A DNA stretch of 17,921 nt from an uncultured Veillonella sp. GTDB lineage: Bacteria; Bacillota; Negativicutes; Veillonellales; Veillonellaceae. The notes below the pieces were generated by a model. The model had not been told where the DNA came from. It made no database searches and saw nothing but the letters and a program-made list of their open reading frames with translations. The stretch covers positions 1 to 17,921 of the forward strand of contig URZS01000004.1 in the NCBI GenBank assembly GCA_900552445.1, written 5' to 3'. The position numbers were made by a program, and so were the translations under genes. Below are positions 1 to 7,133 of the stretch, piece after piece (positions within the stretch are counted from its first letter, which is position 1; each line of letters starts with the position of its first letter).

Positions 1-1
1 G

Positions 2-136
2 AACGCAGGTTTCTATCTCTTAATGGTAGCATGTATTCTCTGCATTACATTCTGTGTACTAGCACACTTTGGTGCAAAAGAATTAGATGCTAAAGAAGCA
101 GAACTCGAGCAACTTCAACTAGCTGAAGCTAATTAG
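2..136 (+). CDS. C-terminal fragment of a membrane protein, possibly a transporter
   Basis: The window opens inside a reading frame that runs 44 codons to a TAG stop; the 5' part lies outside. Residues 4 to about 23 of the fragment form one hydrophobic segment (it begins FYLLMVACILC), followed by a short charged tail rich in Glu, Ala and Leu. A final transmembrane helix with a short charged cytoplasmic tail is typical of secondary transporters such as the major facilitator superfamily, but no family motif is visible, so that identity is a guess. A strong terminator follows 24 bases after the stop, which supports this being a real gene end. Confidence 0.6.
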   Translation, partial: NAGFYLLMVACILCITFCVLAHFGAKELDAKEAELEQLQLAEAN

Positions 137-160
137 TAACAATTAAATCCTAAGCAAATC

Positions 161-205
161 AAAAAGCTATGAGTTGATTTCATATAATCAGCTCATAGCT
201 TTTTA
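161..205. terminator. Bidirectional intrinsic terminator
   Basis: A 13-bp perfect stem (161-173 with 192-204) extends by five more pairs around an 8-base loop. Runs of A on the left and T on the right give a U-tract on either strand. It sits between the plus-strand gene ending at 136 and the minus-strand gene ending at 253, so it can end transcription of both. Confidence 0.85.
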
Positions 206-252
206 AATTTAAGGGGCTGTTTTGTTATAGTATATCCCTGATTTTCTAAATC

Positions 253-882
253 CTATCTTTTAAAGAAAACAAAAAACACAATAAAGCCTAGGATTATATT
301 CCCACCTACTATATAAGGCCAGGTAAGAAAATTATGTATATCATGTAGGATTTGTATATCAAAGCTGGGCATAAAAAGTAGTACGTTTGCCAAAATCCAA
401 ACGATAGGTCCTACGAACTTCATTATCTTAACCGTATCCATTCTATCTTTAATAGCATCGGTTATCTCTACATCCTGTTTCACAGATACGTATTCTTTAT
501 TAATGTAAAAACCCTTTGAATAATCCGTTTCAAAAGCCAACTCTTGAACAGAAAACGTAGCAGTACCATCAGCATTTTCATACTCTTTATATTTAGCAGT
601 ATCAGTAATGCCTACGTCCACCTCACCCCAAGTGCCCGTTACCATCTGGTAGCCACTATCGACGAGTTTCATATCGGCTAAATGCCCTTTACCACTCAAC
701 TTGGAAAACTGGTACGCATCGCGCTTCTTATCCCAACGAAGCCAAAACGCCTTGTTATTACTATGTTTAACTAACTTATACTCATACCGTATCTTCCCAT
801 GAGTATCAATGTAGCGTATCTTGCCTAAAATCGTATATACATCACTTCGGATACGCAGCGACTCACCATAATTAAATTTCAT
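253..882 (-). CDS. DUF4178-like protein with two C-terminal transmembrane helices
   Basis: A 209-residue protein of unknown function. The first 130 or so residues look like a soluble beta-rich domain. The spacing of aromatic positions (GKIRYID at 20-26, EYKLV at 34-38, FWLRWD at 46-51) resembles DUF4178 domains, judged by eye only. Residues about 155-172 and 188-207 are strongly hydrophobic and should form two membrane helices joined by a short loop, so the domain is probably tethered to the membrane and most likely faces the cytoplasm. The start is supported by GAGAG about 8 bases upstream of the ATG. It appears to be a single-gene unit: the tRNA terminator lies upstream and a shared terminator lies downstream. 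DUF4178 proteins are often found beside membrane-stress or polyamine-related genes, but no such neighbour is present here. Confidence 0.75.
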   Translation of the reverse strand: MKFNYGESLRIRSDVYTILGKIRYIDTHGKIRYEYKLVKHSNNKAFWLRWDKKRDAYQFSKLSGKGHLADMKLVDSGYQMVTGTWGEVDVGITDTAKYKEYENADGTATFSVQELAFETDYSKGFYINKEYVSVKQDVEITDAIKDRMDTVKIMKFVGPIVWILANVLLFMPSFDIQILHDIHNFLTWPYIVGGNIILGFIVFFVFFKR

Positions 883-978
883 AATATTCTCTCATATATA
901 AACTTACACACACAAATGTATAGTATTAATAACTATGATTGTACACGTAATATAAAAGCCTGCCTAGATGAATATAGC

Positions 979-1007
979 AAAAAGGACCTACAGTAAACTG
1001 TAGGCCC
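979..1007 (-). terminator. Intrinsic terminator of the tRNA operon
   Basis: On the minus strand a 10-bp stem (1007-998 with 993-984, one G-U pair) with a TTTA loop is followed by five T residues (983-979). It begins 11 bases after the encoded CCA of tRNA-Leu, the last gene of the operon. Confidence 0.9.
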
Positions 1008-1017
1008 TAATATCTTA

Positions 1018-1103
1018 TGGTGCGGTTGGAGGGACTTGAACCCTCACGAGCGTACGCTCACCACCCCCTCAAGATGGCGTGTCTGCCATTCCACCACAAC
1101 CGC
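1018..1103 (-). tRNA. tRNA-Leu (anticodon GAG)
   Basis: This 86-base class II tRNA includes the CCA end. The acceptor stem is GCGGTTG with CAACCGC, the discriminator is A, and CCA is encoded at 1020-1018. The anticodon arm is CCATC-TTGAGGG-GGTGG, giving anticodon GAG, which reads CUC and CUU. A long variable arm (GTGAGCGTACGCTC region) and a TTCAAGT T-loop confirm leucine class. It is the last of three tRNAs in the operon. Confidence 0.97.
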
Positions 1104-1115
1104 ATGGAATACAAA

Positions 1116-1191
<76 letters not shown>

Positions 1192-1196
1192 ATGAA

Positions 1197-1272
1197 TGGC
1201 GACCCCGATCAGATTTGAACTGACGATCTTCGCCGTGACAGGGCGACATGTTAACCGCTACACCACGGGGCC
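1197..1272 (-). tRNA. tRNA-Asp (anticodon GTC)
   Basis: A 76-base tRNA with encoded CCA. The acceptor stem GGCCCCG pairs with CGGGGTC, and the discriminator is G, as expected for aspartate. The anticodon loop CTGTCAC gives GTC, flanked by the TCGCC/GGCGA stem. It is the first gene of the operon, about 23 bases downstream of the predicted transcription start. Confidence 0.97.
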
Positions 1273-1301
1273 GCGTATCAACTCTCGTTGACTACTTGTA
1301 C

Positions 1302-1330
1302 ATAATACCATGGATTTTAGACCTATGCAA
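1302..1330 (-). promoter_or_regulatory. Sigma-70/A-type promoter of the tRNA operon
   Basis: On the minus strand, TTGCAT (1330-1325) is followed by a 17-base spacer and TATTAT (1307-1302). Transcription should start near 1295, just upstream of tRNA-Asp. The near-consensus boxes with ideal spacing fit a highly expressed stable-RNA operon. Confidence 0.8.
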
Positions 1331-1499
1331 CTATTTTTTGAACTTTTTTATGAAAATTCTATTAAAAACATGGGTTATAGAGGATAAAGCCTATTTTAAG
1401 GCTTTTACACCGAAAAATATCAGCTAAATTTCAGCTATACACTCCTTTTCACCCGTTTTCTGTAAAAGTGCAAATTATCACACTATACTTTACTGGATA

Positions 1500-1508
1500 T
1501 GCTACAAT
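1500..1508 (+). promoter_or_regulatory. Possible extended -10 promoter of the DUF2939-like gene
   Basis: TGCTACAAT matches an extended -10 element (TGn then TACAAT), 54 bases upstream of the GTG start. No convincing -35 box is present at 17 bases. The rest of the 290-base gap from 1273 to 1562 holds the tRNA promoter on the other strand and a small 7-bp hairpin at 1386-1405; I see no gene there. Confidence 0.4.
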
Positions 1509-1562
1509 ATGTATATATTCGCTATGAAAAATTACGATACAAAGTAAATGAAAGGATTCACC

Positions 1563-2189
1563 GTGAACAAAAGTCATTCTAAAGGCGTCATTATCGCTCT
1601 CATCATCGCTGTTGTAGGCGCATTAGCTACCGCATGGTATTTCTTATGGTATGTACCACATACACCAGCTTATACATTAAAAATTATCCATCAAGCAGTT
1701 CAGGAGAAAAATGCAGATGAAGTCTTGCGCCATGTAGATGTAAAATCCATCGTAAAAAACATCGTAGACCGGGAAGGCGATAAATATATTGATACATCTA
1801 ATCCATTTGGCAAAGCTGCAGTAGCCGCTACCAAAACATTTGGCCCTGCCCTCATCGAAGATGTAATGAGAAAATATATTGAAGATCCAGATAGTTTTAA
1901 ATCTGAACTGCCTACGGATAACAACCAAATAGCAAAGCAAAACGATGATAACAAGTCTATGGTGGACCGCCTCGTAGAAGGTCGCCTCTTTAAAGAACAC
2001 GATGTAGAGATTAAAAACCTCAAAACAGATGACCACGGCGAAACTGCAACAGTTACAGCAACCATCCAAAACAATAAAAAGAATATGACTAAAGACATAA
2101 AAATTTTAATGCGTCATTTAGGTGACGGTACATGGGTTATTTACGATATTCCAGATATGGAGGACTTATATACTATCACTCGTAAGTAA
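1563..2189 (+). CDS. DUF2939-like membrane-anchored protein
   Basis: A 208-residue protein of unknown function. A short basic N-terminus (MNKSHSK) is followed by one hydrophobic segment at about residues 8-30, then an extracytoplasmic domain starting with Pro-His-Thr-Pro. The pattern after the helix (YTLKIIHQAV, a charged gap, VLRHVDVKSIV) resembles DUF2939: a helix, then a Val-Asp-containing strand and a second helix. The C-terminal half (TATVTATIQ, DGTWVIYDIPDME) looks like a beta domain. This suggests a signal-anchored protein on the outer face of the inner membrane. I chose the GTG at 1563 because AAAGGA lies six bases upstream; the ATG at 1548 would add five residues but has no clear SD. 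It is a single-gene unit flanked by oppositely oriented operons. The function is not known. Confidence 0.8.
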   Translation: MNKSHSKGVIIALIIAVVGALATAWYFLWYVPHTPAYTLKIIHQAVQEKNADEVLRHVDVKSIVKNIVDREGDKYIDTSNPFGKAAVAATKTFGPALIEDVMRKYIEDPDSFKSELPTDNNQIAKQNDDNKSMVDRLVEGRLFKEHDVEIKNLKTDDHGETATVTATIQNNKKNMTKDIKILMRHLGDGTWVIYDIPDMEDLYTITRK

Positions 2190-2287
2190 CTAACCAAATA
2201 CGCAATAATTGATGTGTTTAGACTAAATTACTCGCATAAGTAACTAACTAAATGAATACGCAACAACTTATGTGTTCAAACTAAACG
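2178..2287 (+). repeat. Imperfect tandem duplication across a stop codon
   Basis: Two adjacent copies, 2178-2229 and 2230-2287, share ACTCG, TAAGTAACTAAC, a TACGCAA block, ATGTGTT and ACTAAA in the same order, with two small insertions in the second copy (CA and TGAA). The first copy contains the last codons and the TAA of the DUF2939-like gene; the second is fully non-coding. Confidence 0.75.
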
Positions 2288-2289
2288 AC

Positions 2290-2331
2290 AAAAGGACAGT
2301 ATATACCAAAAAAGTATATGCTGCCCTTTTT
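2290..2331. terminator. Bidirectional intrinsic terminator between convergent genes
   Basis: A stem of about 17 bp with two G-U or mismatched positions (2290-2306 with 2314-2331), an A-rich loop, and A and T runs at either end. It separates the plus-strand DUF2939-like gene from the end of the minus-strand menE-menC-menI unit and can serve both. Confidence 0.85.
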
Positions 2332-2351
2332 ACGTTGTACAACGATGCACG

Positions 2352-2729
2352 TTACCGATTAAAGTCCACAATAGACAGTGTTACCGTTACTTGTGAGATG
2401 AGTCGATCCGCATCGTCCATCATATCAAAGCGCCATACATGGGATGTCTTCCCTTTTACAAGTAAGAAACCATGAGCCGTTAAGACCCCTTCACATCTTA
2501 CAGGACGCAAGTGGTTGGCTGTTACGGATTGCCCTACGCCAAATTTCTCCGGTCCAATGAGTTCATTACTCATCATGCCAGAAATAATTTCAGCAAATGC
2601 TAAGGTGGCACCACCGTTTAGATAGCCTTGAGGCTGTTTGTGGAATTCTCCTAAGTTCATTTTTGCAATGCATGTAGTATCGCTCGTCATACGAGGTGCT
2701 TCAATTTGTAAGGATTCTATTAAATTCAT
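2352..2729 (-). CDS. menI: Hotdog-fold acyl-CoA thioesterase, probable DHNA-CoA thioesterase
   Basis: A 125-residue single-domain thioesterase of the PaaI/4HBT type. It would hydrolyse 1,4-dihydroxy-2-naphthoyl-CoA to free DHNA and CoA, the step between MenB and MenA. The active-site stretch is QGYLNGGATLAFAE (residues 34-47), with Glu47 in the position of the catalytic carboxylate. The usual His before the double Gly is Asn38 here. Substrate choice is inferred from location: it is the last gene after menE and menC, and no other thioesterase is in the cluster. I place the start at 2729 because its ATG overlaps the menC stop as ATGA, giving translational coupling, with GGAG 11 bases upstream. 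A start at 2750 would add seven residues and lie inside menC with no SD. Confidence 0.8.
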   Translation of the reverse strand: MNLIESLQIEAPRMTSDTTCIAKMNLGEFHKQPQGYLNGGATLAFAEIISGMMSNELIGPEKFGVGQSVTANHLRPVRCEGVLTAHGFLLVKGKTSHVWRFDMMDDADRLISQVTVTLSIVDFNR

Positions 2730-3877
2730 AGTGTTCGTTTCTCCATACAATACGCTTCTAATCTATCATCAAAGACGGTTACACCTAGTCCATCTCCATC
2801 AGGGACGTGCATAACACCATTCTTAAAGGTTAAATCTGGATAGATGAGATCTCGTTCAAAATATCTATTAGAATCAGACAGGTCTCCTGCCATATAGGAA
2901 TCACCTAGAGCCGCTAGTTGAGCGTGCATCATTTTAGAAATGCCCGACTCTACCATGCTTCCCACCCAATAAGGAATATGACATTCTCTACAAAGATTAA
3001 TCACTGCCTTAGTAGGTACAAGACCACCCATACGGCCTACTTTTATGTTGAGTACATCAATCAGTCCATACTCAATAGCATAGGATAAGTCATCATAGCC
3101 CAAGATGGACTCATCTAAACAGATAGGCGTCTCAATATGCCAATCATCGTTATTGAGGCGTTCCCACTTCCACTCCTTATAGGATTGAAGCGTTGTTATA
3201 GTAAAAGGCTCTTCTATACAAGCTAGGTTCAAATCGTTAAATTGACGGACCTTATGGATATCATCATAAGAATAGCTTTGATTCGCATCGGCTGCCAAGA
3301 CTAAATCGGGGTAATGCTTACGTACTAAGGCTGCCCGTTCGTAGCCATCTGTAGGATTCACCTTTAACTTGATGCGCTTACAACCATTCGCCACATGACC
3401 TTCTACGGTATCCAACAATTGATTCATCGGTACATCACCGATAACAACGCCGCTTTCAATGGTATCTTGTAAAGGCCGCCCCATAATATAGGAGACGGAG
3501 TTTACACCTAATCGCTCGCAATGAAGGTTAATCAATGCATTTTCTAAGGCCGCAATGGTCATAGGCATTTGATCTCGATTTAGCCAAAACTGTAGCTGAC
3601 GCACATAGGTCATGAGCGGCTTAGGCCGCATCAAACGGAGATTAAAAATATAGTCATCCACTAATTTTCGCCAGCATGTATCTACAGTTTCTGCTGTATA
3701 AAAGGGCTCTGTGAAAGCCACGCATTCCCCATAACCTACATAGCCTTGTTGGTCCTCTATGCGAATGACGATAGTTTCTCGTTCTTTTACTTCACCTTTG
3801 GCAGTTTTAAAGTTAAACTTCAGCGGCAATTTAAGGCGATATGTAGTTATACTTTTAAAGTTTAAAATATCATTCAT
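2726..3877 (-). CDS. menC: o-Succinylbenzoate synthase
   Basis: A 383-residue enolase-superfamily enzyme that dehydrates SHCHC to o-succinylbenzoate in menaquinone synthesis. The N-terminal capping domain (about 1-130) is followed by the barrel. Catalytic landmarks are present and in order: the KLK pair at Lys170 and Lys172, metal ligands Asp197 (DAN), Glu222 or Glu223 (EEP) and Asp255 (DES), and the opposite-face Lys279 in NIKVGRMGG. The length and motif spacing fit the Gram-positive MenC group that includes enzymes with N-acylamino acid racemase side activity, so promiscuity is possible. In a men operon the synthase role is clear. The ATG lies 7 bases after the menE stop, with GAGG in the right place, and the gene ends with a 4-base overlap with the thioesterase. 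Confidence 0.96.
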   Translation of the reverse strand: MNDILNFKSITTYRLKLPLKFNFKTAKGEVKERETIVIRIEDQQGYVGYGECVAFTEPFYTAETVDTCWRKLVDDYIFNLRLMRPKPLMTYVRQLQFWLNRDQMPMTIAALENALINLHCERLGVNSVSYIMGRPLQDTIESGVVIGDVPMNQLLDTVEGHVANGCKRIKLKVNPTDGYERAALVRKHYPDLVLAADANQSYSYDDIHKVRQFNDLNLACIEEPFTITTLQSYKEWKWERLNNDDWHIETPICLDESILGYDDLSYAIEYGLIDVLNIKVGRMGGLVPTKAVINLCRECHIPYWVGSMVESGISKMMHAQLAALGDSYMAGDLSDSNRYFERDLIYPDLTFKNGVMHVPDGDGLGVTVFDDRLEAYCMEKRTL

Positions 3878-3884
3878 AAGCGCC

Positions 3885-5270
3885 TCAATCTTCTAAACGC
3901 AGTTCATTGCGCAGAATCTTACCTGTTCCATTTCTAGGCAAAGCAGGTAATATCTTTACGTATTTAGGAACTTTATATTTGGCCAAGGATTTGGTCATAA
4001 AGGATAGAATTTCATCTCCAGTCATGCTTTCACCATCGTGAAAGGCCACAAAGAGCGCCGGCACTTGGCCCCATTTAGGATCAGGTACAGGCACAACGGC
4101 ACATTCCTTGACTGATGGCAAGGTGCAGACTAAATCCTCTAATTCCTTAGGATAAATATTTTCACCACCAGAAATGATGAGGTCCTTGCGGCGGTTCAAA
4201 ATATATACGAACCCATCTTCATCAACATAACCGATATCATCGGTATTTAAATCCCCCTGATTAGGCTCCTGATTGATATATCCAGTCATAACCATAGGGC
4301 CAGCTAAGTGAATCTCACCTACTCCATCCGCATCGGGATTATCAATACGAACCTGCATCCCTGGCAATGGTTTACCTACGGAATCTCGTTTATGAGGATA
4401 ATCCAACACGGAGAAGGTCACGCTTTGACTAAAGGTTTCCGTCATTCCATAGGTCTTGTAAATTGGTAAGGATTTCTTTTCACAAGCATCGATGAGTGCC
4501 ATAGGGATAAACTCACCACCGAGCAAGATAACACGCAACTTATGATGTGTAATACTCGGCTCTAATTGAGTTAAAATAGTCGGCACTAAGGACATCATAT
4601 TGATGTGCTCAGACTCTATGAGCTTGAGAACTTGAGCTTCATCATATTTAGGTAATATAGTAACAGCCGTACCATTATAAAGGGACCGCATCAAGATAGA
4701 TAAACCACTTACATGGAATAGGGGCAATACCATGAGCCAATTATCTTGTTCAGTTTTACCTAGCACCTCTTTAGAGGCTTGTACATGAGCTCTAATTTGC
4801 CCCCATCGAAGAGGAACAGACTTAAACTGACCAGTTGTAGCACTAGTGTTCATAATTGCTGCAATGTCTGTATCATTAAATGTCCAATCAAAGGTATCTT
4901 CTAAAACCAGGTCAGATAGAATGATTTCTAGAGGTTCAAACTCAATTGCAAGTAGTGAATCAGGTAATTGATTATGTCGTTCTTTGCTATGTAAAACGGT
5001 GGTAACACCTAATTGTTTCAATTGGTTTTTTATCTCGTTAGGCTTAAGATGTACATTCAGCAGTAGCAACTCTTTGTGTACGACCATAGCTGCCAATACA
5101 TAGATTGCCATCGTCACGGAGTTATCAGATAAGATAGCTATACGAGTGGCTTCTAAAGGCTCTAATTTACGAGCTACATGGACTACGCCACGGTATATAT
5201 CGTTATAGGTATATTCATTTATACATATGCGATTAGGATAGTGCTCAGCACCATAACGTAACCAGTCCAT
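3885..5270 (-). CDS. menE: o-Succinylbenzoate-CoA ligase
   Basis: A 461-residue adenylate-forming (ANL superfamily) ligase that makes o-succinylbenzoyl-CoA from OSB, ATP and CoA. Visible core motifs are the phosphate loop TSATTGQFK (142-150), YGMTET (274-279), the NTDD region (342-345) with the hinge segment LNRRKDLIISGGENIYP (358-374), and the C-terminal NGTGK with the adenylation Lys451. The phosphate loop departs from the usual TSGTTGxPK: Ala replaces the first Gly and Phe replaces Pro. Residues 1-350 or so are the large N-domain and the rest the mobile C-domain. The start has GAGGTGA about 6 bases upstream. It is the first gene after the intrinsic terminator that follows menB, so its transcription depends on read-through or on a separate weak promoter. 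Confidence 0.95.
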   Translation of the reverse strand: MDWLRYGAEHYPNRICINEYTYNDIYRGVVHVARKLEPLEATRIAILSDNSVTMAIYVLAAMVVHKELLLLNVHLKPNEIKNQLKQLGVTTVLHSKERHNQLPDSLLAIEFEPLEIILSDLVLEDTFDWTFNDTDIAAIMNTSATTGQFKSVPLRWGQIRAHVQASKEVLGKTEQDNWLMVLPLFHVSGLSILMRSLYNGTAVTILPKYDEAQVLKLIESEHINMMSLVPTILTQLEPSITHHKLRVILLGGEFIPMALIDACEKKSLPIYKTYGMTETFSQSVTFSVLDYPHKRDSVGKPLPGMQVRIDNPDADGVGEIHLAGPMVMTGYINQEPNQGDLNTDDIGYVDEDGFVYILNRRKDLIISGGENIYPKELEDLVCTLPSVKECAVVPVPDPKWGQVPALFVAFHDGESMTGDEILSFMTKSLAKYKVPKYVKILPALPRNGTGKILRNELRLED

Positions 5271-5344
5271 CGTCTCACCTCGTATCTAAATATTATTCCT
5301 AATGATTAATCTCATATCCAAACATTATATCCTAGTGACATTAC

Positions 5345-5371
5345 AAGAAAGGCGCCTCATATAGAGGCGCC
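5345..5371 (-). terminator. Intrinsic terminator between menB and menE
   Basis: On the minus strand a perfect 8-bp GC-rich stem (GGCGCCTC with GAGGCGCC, 5371-5364 and 5358-5351) with a 5-base loop is followed by TTTCTT. A second stem-loop (TAGTCCT with AGGACTA, 5393-5412) lies between it and the menB stop. It should end much of the menF-menD-menH-menB transcript. A TATAAT on the minus strand at 5329-5324 could restart transcription for menE, but no -35 box supports it. Confidence 0.75.
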
Positions 5372-5425
5372 CTTATTATGTTAACAATTAGTTAGTCCTC
5401 AACCTAGGACTAGTAACTCTCCCTA

Positions 5426-6268
5426 TTAAGGGAATTTAGGGAATTGTTTGAAGTTAGGTTTGCGTTTTTCTTTGAATGCGTCACGACCTTCTTTTGCTTC
5501 ATCGATTGTGTAGTACATCAATGTTGCATCGCCGGCAAATTGTTGTAAACCTGCAAGACCGTCTGTATCAGCATTGAAGGAGCCTTTTAACATGCGCAAT
5601 GCCATTGGGGACAATTCAAGGATTTCGCTACACCATTGAACTGTTTCTTCTTCTAATTTGTCGAATGGCACAACAGTATTAACCATGCCCATTTCATAGG
5701 CTTGAGCAGCTGTGTATTGGCGACACAAGAACCATACTTCGCGAGCTCGTTTGTGACCGATCATACGCGCCAAGTAACCTGCACCATAACCAGCATCGAA
5801 GGAACCTACGCGAGGACCAGTTTGACCGAATTTAGCATTTTCAGAAGCGATGGTAAGGTCGCATACGATGTGCAACACATGACCGCCACCGATAGCATAG
5901 CCGTTAACCATAGCGATAACAGGTTTAGGAATAACGCGAATCAAACGTTGTAAATCAAGAACGTTCAAGCGAGGTACATTATCTTCACCTACATAACCAC
6001 CATGACCGCGTACGCTTTGGTCGCCACCAGAGCAGAATGCTTCTTTATCTTCACCTTTGCCGTGGTTAGCACCAGTCAATACGATTACCCCTACTTCGTT
6101 ATCTTCACGAGCTACTGTGAAAGCGTCGATTAACTCCATAACTGTTTTAGGGCGGAACGCGTTGCGCACTTCTGGACGGTTAATAGTAATTTTTGCAATG
6201 CCATTATATGTTTCGTAAATTACATCTTCATAATTACGATCCAATACTTTCCAATCAAATTTGCTCAT
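5426..6268 (-). CDS. menB: 1,4-Dihydroxy-2-naphthoyl-CoA synthase
   Basis: A 280-residue crotonase-fold enzyme that closes the second naphthoate ring of o-succinylbenzoyl-CoA. Family signatures are AFCSGGDQ (77-84), the oxyanion-hole segment GYAIGGGH (123-130), [15 protein letters not shown] (148-162) and the C-terminal tail ending KQFPKFP. Gln149, Gly151 and Trp179 match the bicarbonate-binding set described for the E. coli enzyme (Gln154, Gly156, Trp184), so this should be a bicarbonate-dependent type I MenB. The ATG starts four bases after the menH stop, and its AAAGG SD overlaps that stop codon, which suggests translational coupling. A strong terminator follows the gene. Confidence 0.97.
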   Translation of the reverse strand: MSKFDWKVLDRNYEDVIYETYNGIAKITINRPEVRNAFRPKTVMELIDAFTVAREDNEVGVIVLTGANHGKGEDKEAFCSGGDQSVRGHGGYVGEDNVPRLNVLDLQRLIRVIPKPVIAMVNGYAIGGGHVLHIVCDLTIASENAKFGQTGPRVGSFDAGYGAGYLARMIGHKRAREVWFLCRQYTAAQAYEMGMVNTVVPFDKLEEETVQWCSEILELSPMALRMLKGSFNADTDGLAGLQQFAGDATLMYYTIDEAKEGRDAFKEKRKPNFKQFPKFP

Positions 6269-6272
6269 GGAC

Positions 6273-7133
6273 TTAACCTTTCTTCTGTAAAAAATCTAAC
6301 ACCGCTTGTTCAAATAGTTGCGGTTTTTCTATATGCACATTATGCCCCGCCCCTTCGACGATGACATGCTTAAAGTTTGGCAACTTGCCAAATACATCTC
6401 TTCCTATTGTAGTATATTTTGTATCTAATGCGCCACTCACATATAAGCCTTCAACAGAGAATTTTTCTAATTTATCTCCTATATAAGGCATGACACCCTG
6501 GCCTGAGCCACGCAAGGTACATGCTAAGGCGTACGTACTATTATTGGAACGACGTAAATAGATTAATTCCTCTACGGGCTCTGAAAGTTGTTTTTGACTT
6601 TCAAAAATAGGTACCTCCGCCCAACGTGTTGCAAACCACGCACCATCATGATTTTCAATTTGAACCGCTAGCTCTTCATCGGCCTTACGACGCTTCGCTC
6701 GCTCATCATCAGAAGCGATACCTACAGATCCACTTTCAAGGATAATCCCTTTGATTTCACTTTCACATTCCAAAGCGTAGGAAAGGGCAATGCGGGCCCC
6801 CATGGAGTAACCCATGAGGTAATATCTATCTCCCACCATATGATAAATAACGGTATGCAAATCCTCTATCATTTGAGGGATTGTATAGGCCTTATCTTCA
6901 TCAGGAATATCGGAATCACCATGACCAATCAAGTCGATACGGACCACGCGATAGCCGGGAAGATTAATAGCATCCCAAGTGTAGCTCGATTCAGAGAAGC
7001 CATGGAAACACACAATAGGTTCTCCATCGCCAACTATAGTCAAACCGTAGCGGTATTCACCCAAATCAAAGTACATGCGTTGAGCTGGATTACACAAAGC
7101 ATTATCTACAATACTGCAAAAATACTGACTCAT
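6273..7133 (-). CDS. menH: SHCHC synthase, alpha/beta hydrolase
   Basis: A 286-residue alpha/beta-hydrolase that eliminates pyruvate from SEPHCHC to give SHCHC, the step after MenD. The HGFSES oxyanion segment (44-49), the nucleophile elbow GYSMG with Ser110, an acidic residue at Asp237 in SGALDTKY, and His264 in GAGHNVH form the expected catalytic set. It starts with ATGA overlapping the menD stop, with GGAGG seven bases upstream inside menD, and menB follows within four bases. Many alpha/beta-hydrolases look alike, so the assignment rests on the elbow motif together with the position between menD and menB. It is about 20 residues longer than many MenH proteins, mostly at the N-terminus, where about 20 residues precede the first strand. 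Confidence 0.93.
   Translation of the reverse strand: MSQYFCSIVDNALCNPAQRMYFDLGEYRYGLTIVGDGEPIVCFHGFSESSYTWDAINLPGYRVVRIDLIGHGDSDIPDEDKAYTIPQMIEDLHTVIYHMVGDRYYLMGYSMGARIALSYALECESEIKGIILESGSVGIASDDERAKRRKADEELAVQIENHDGAWFATRWAEVPIFESQKQLSEPVEELIYLRRSNNSTYALACTLRGSGQGVMPYIGDKLEKFSVEGLYVSGALDTKYTTIGRDVFGKLPNFKHVIVEGAGHNVHIEKPQLFEQAVLDFLQKKG

Noticed and set aside
1386..1405. Small AAAGCCT/AGGCTTT hairpin as a terminator
   Set aside because: Only 7 bp, with a short T run, and it lies upstream of both flanking transcription units, so there is no transcript for it to end.
1677..2098. Two minus-strand open frames of about 130 codons opposite the DUF2939-like gene
   Set aside because: They are antisense shadows with unusual amino-acid composition and no SD; the plus-strand gene has a membrane anchor, SD and terminator.
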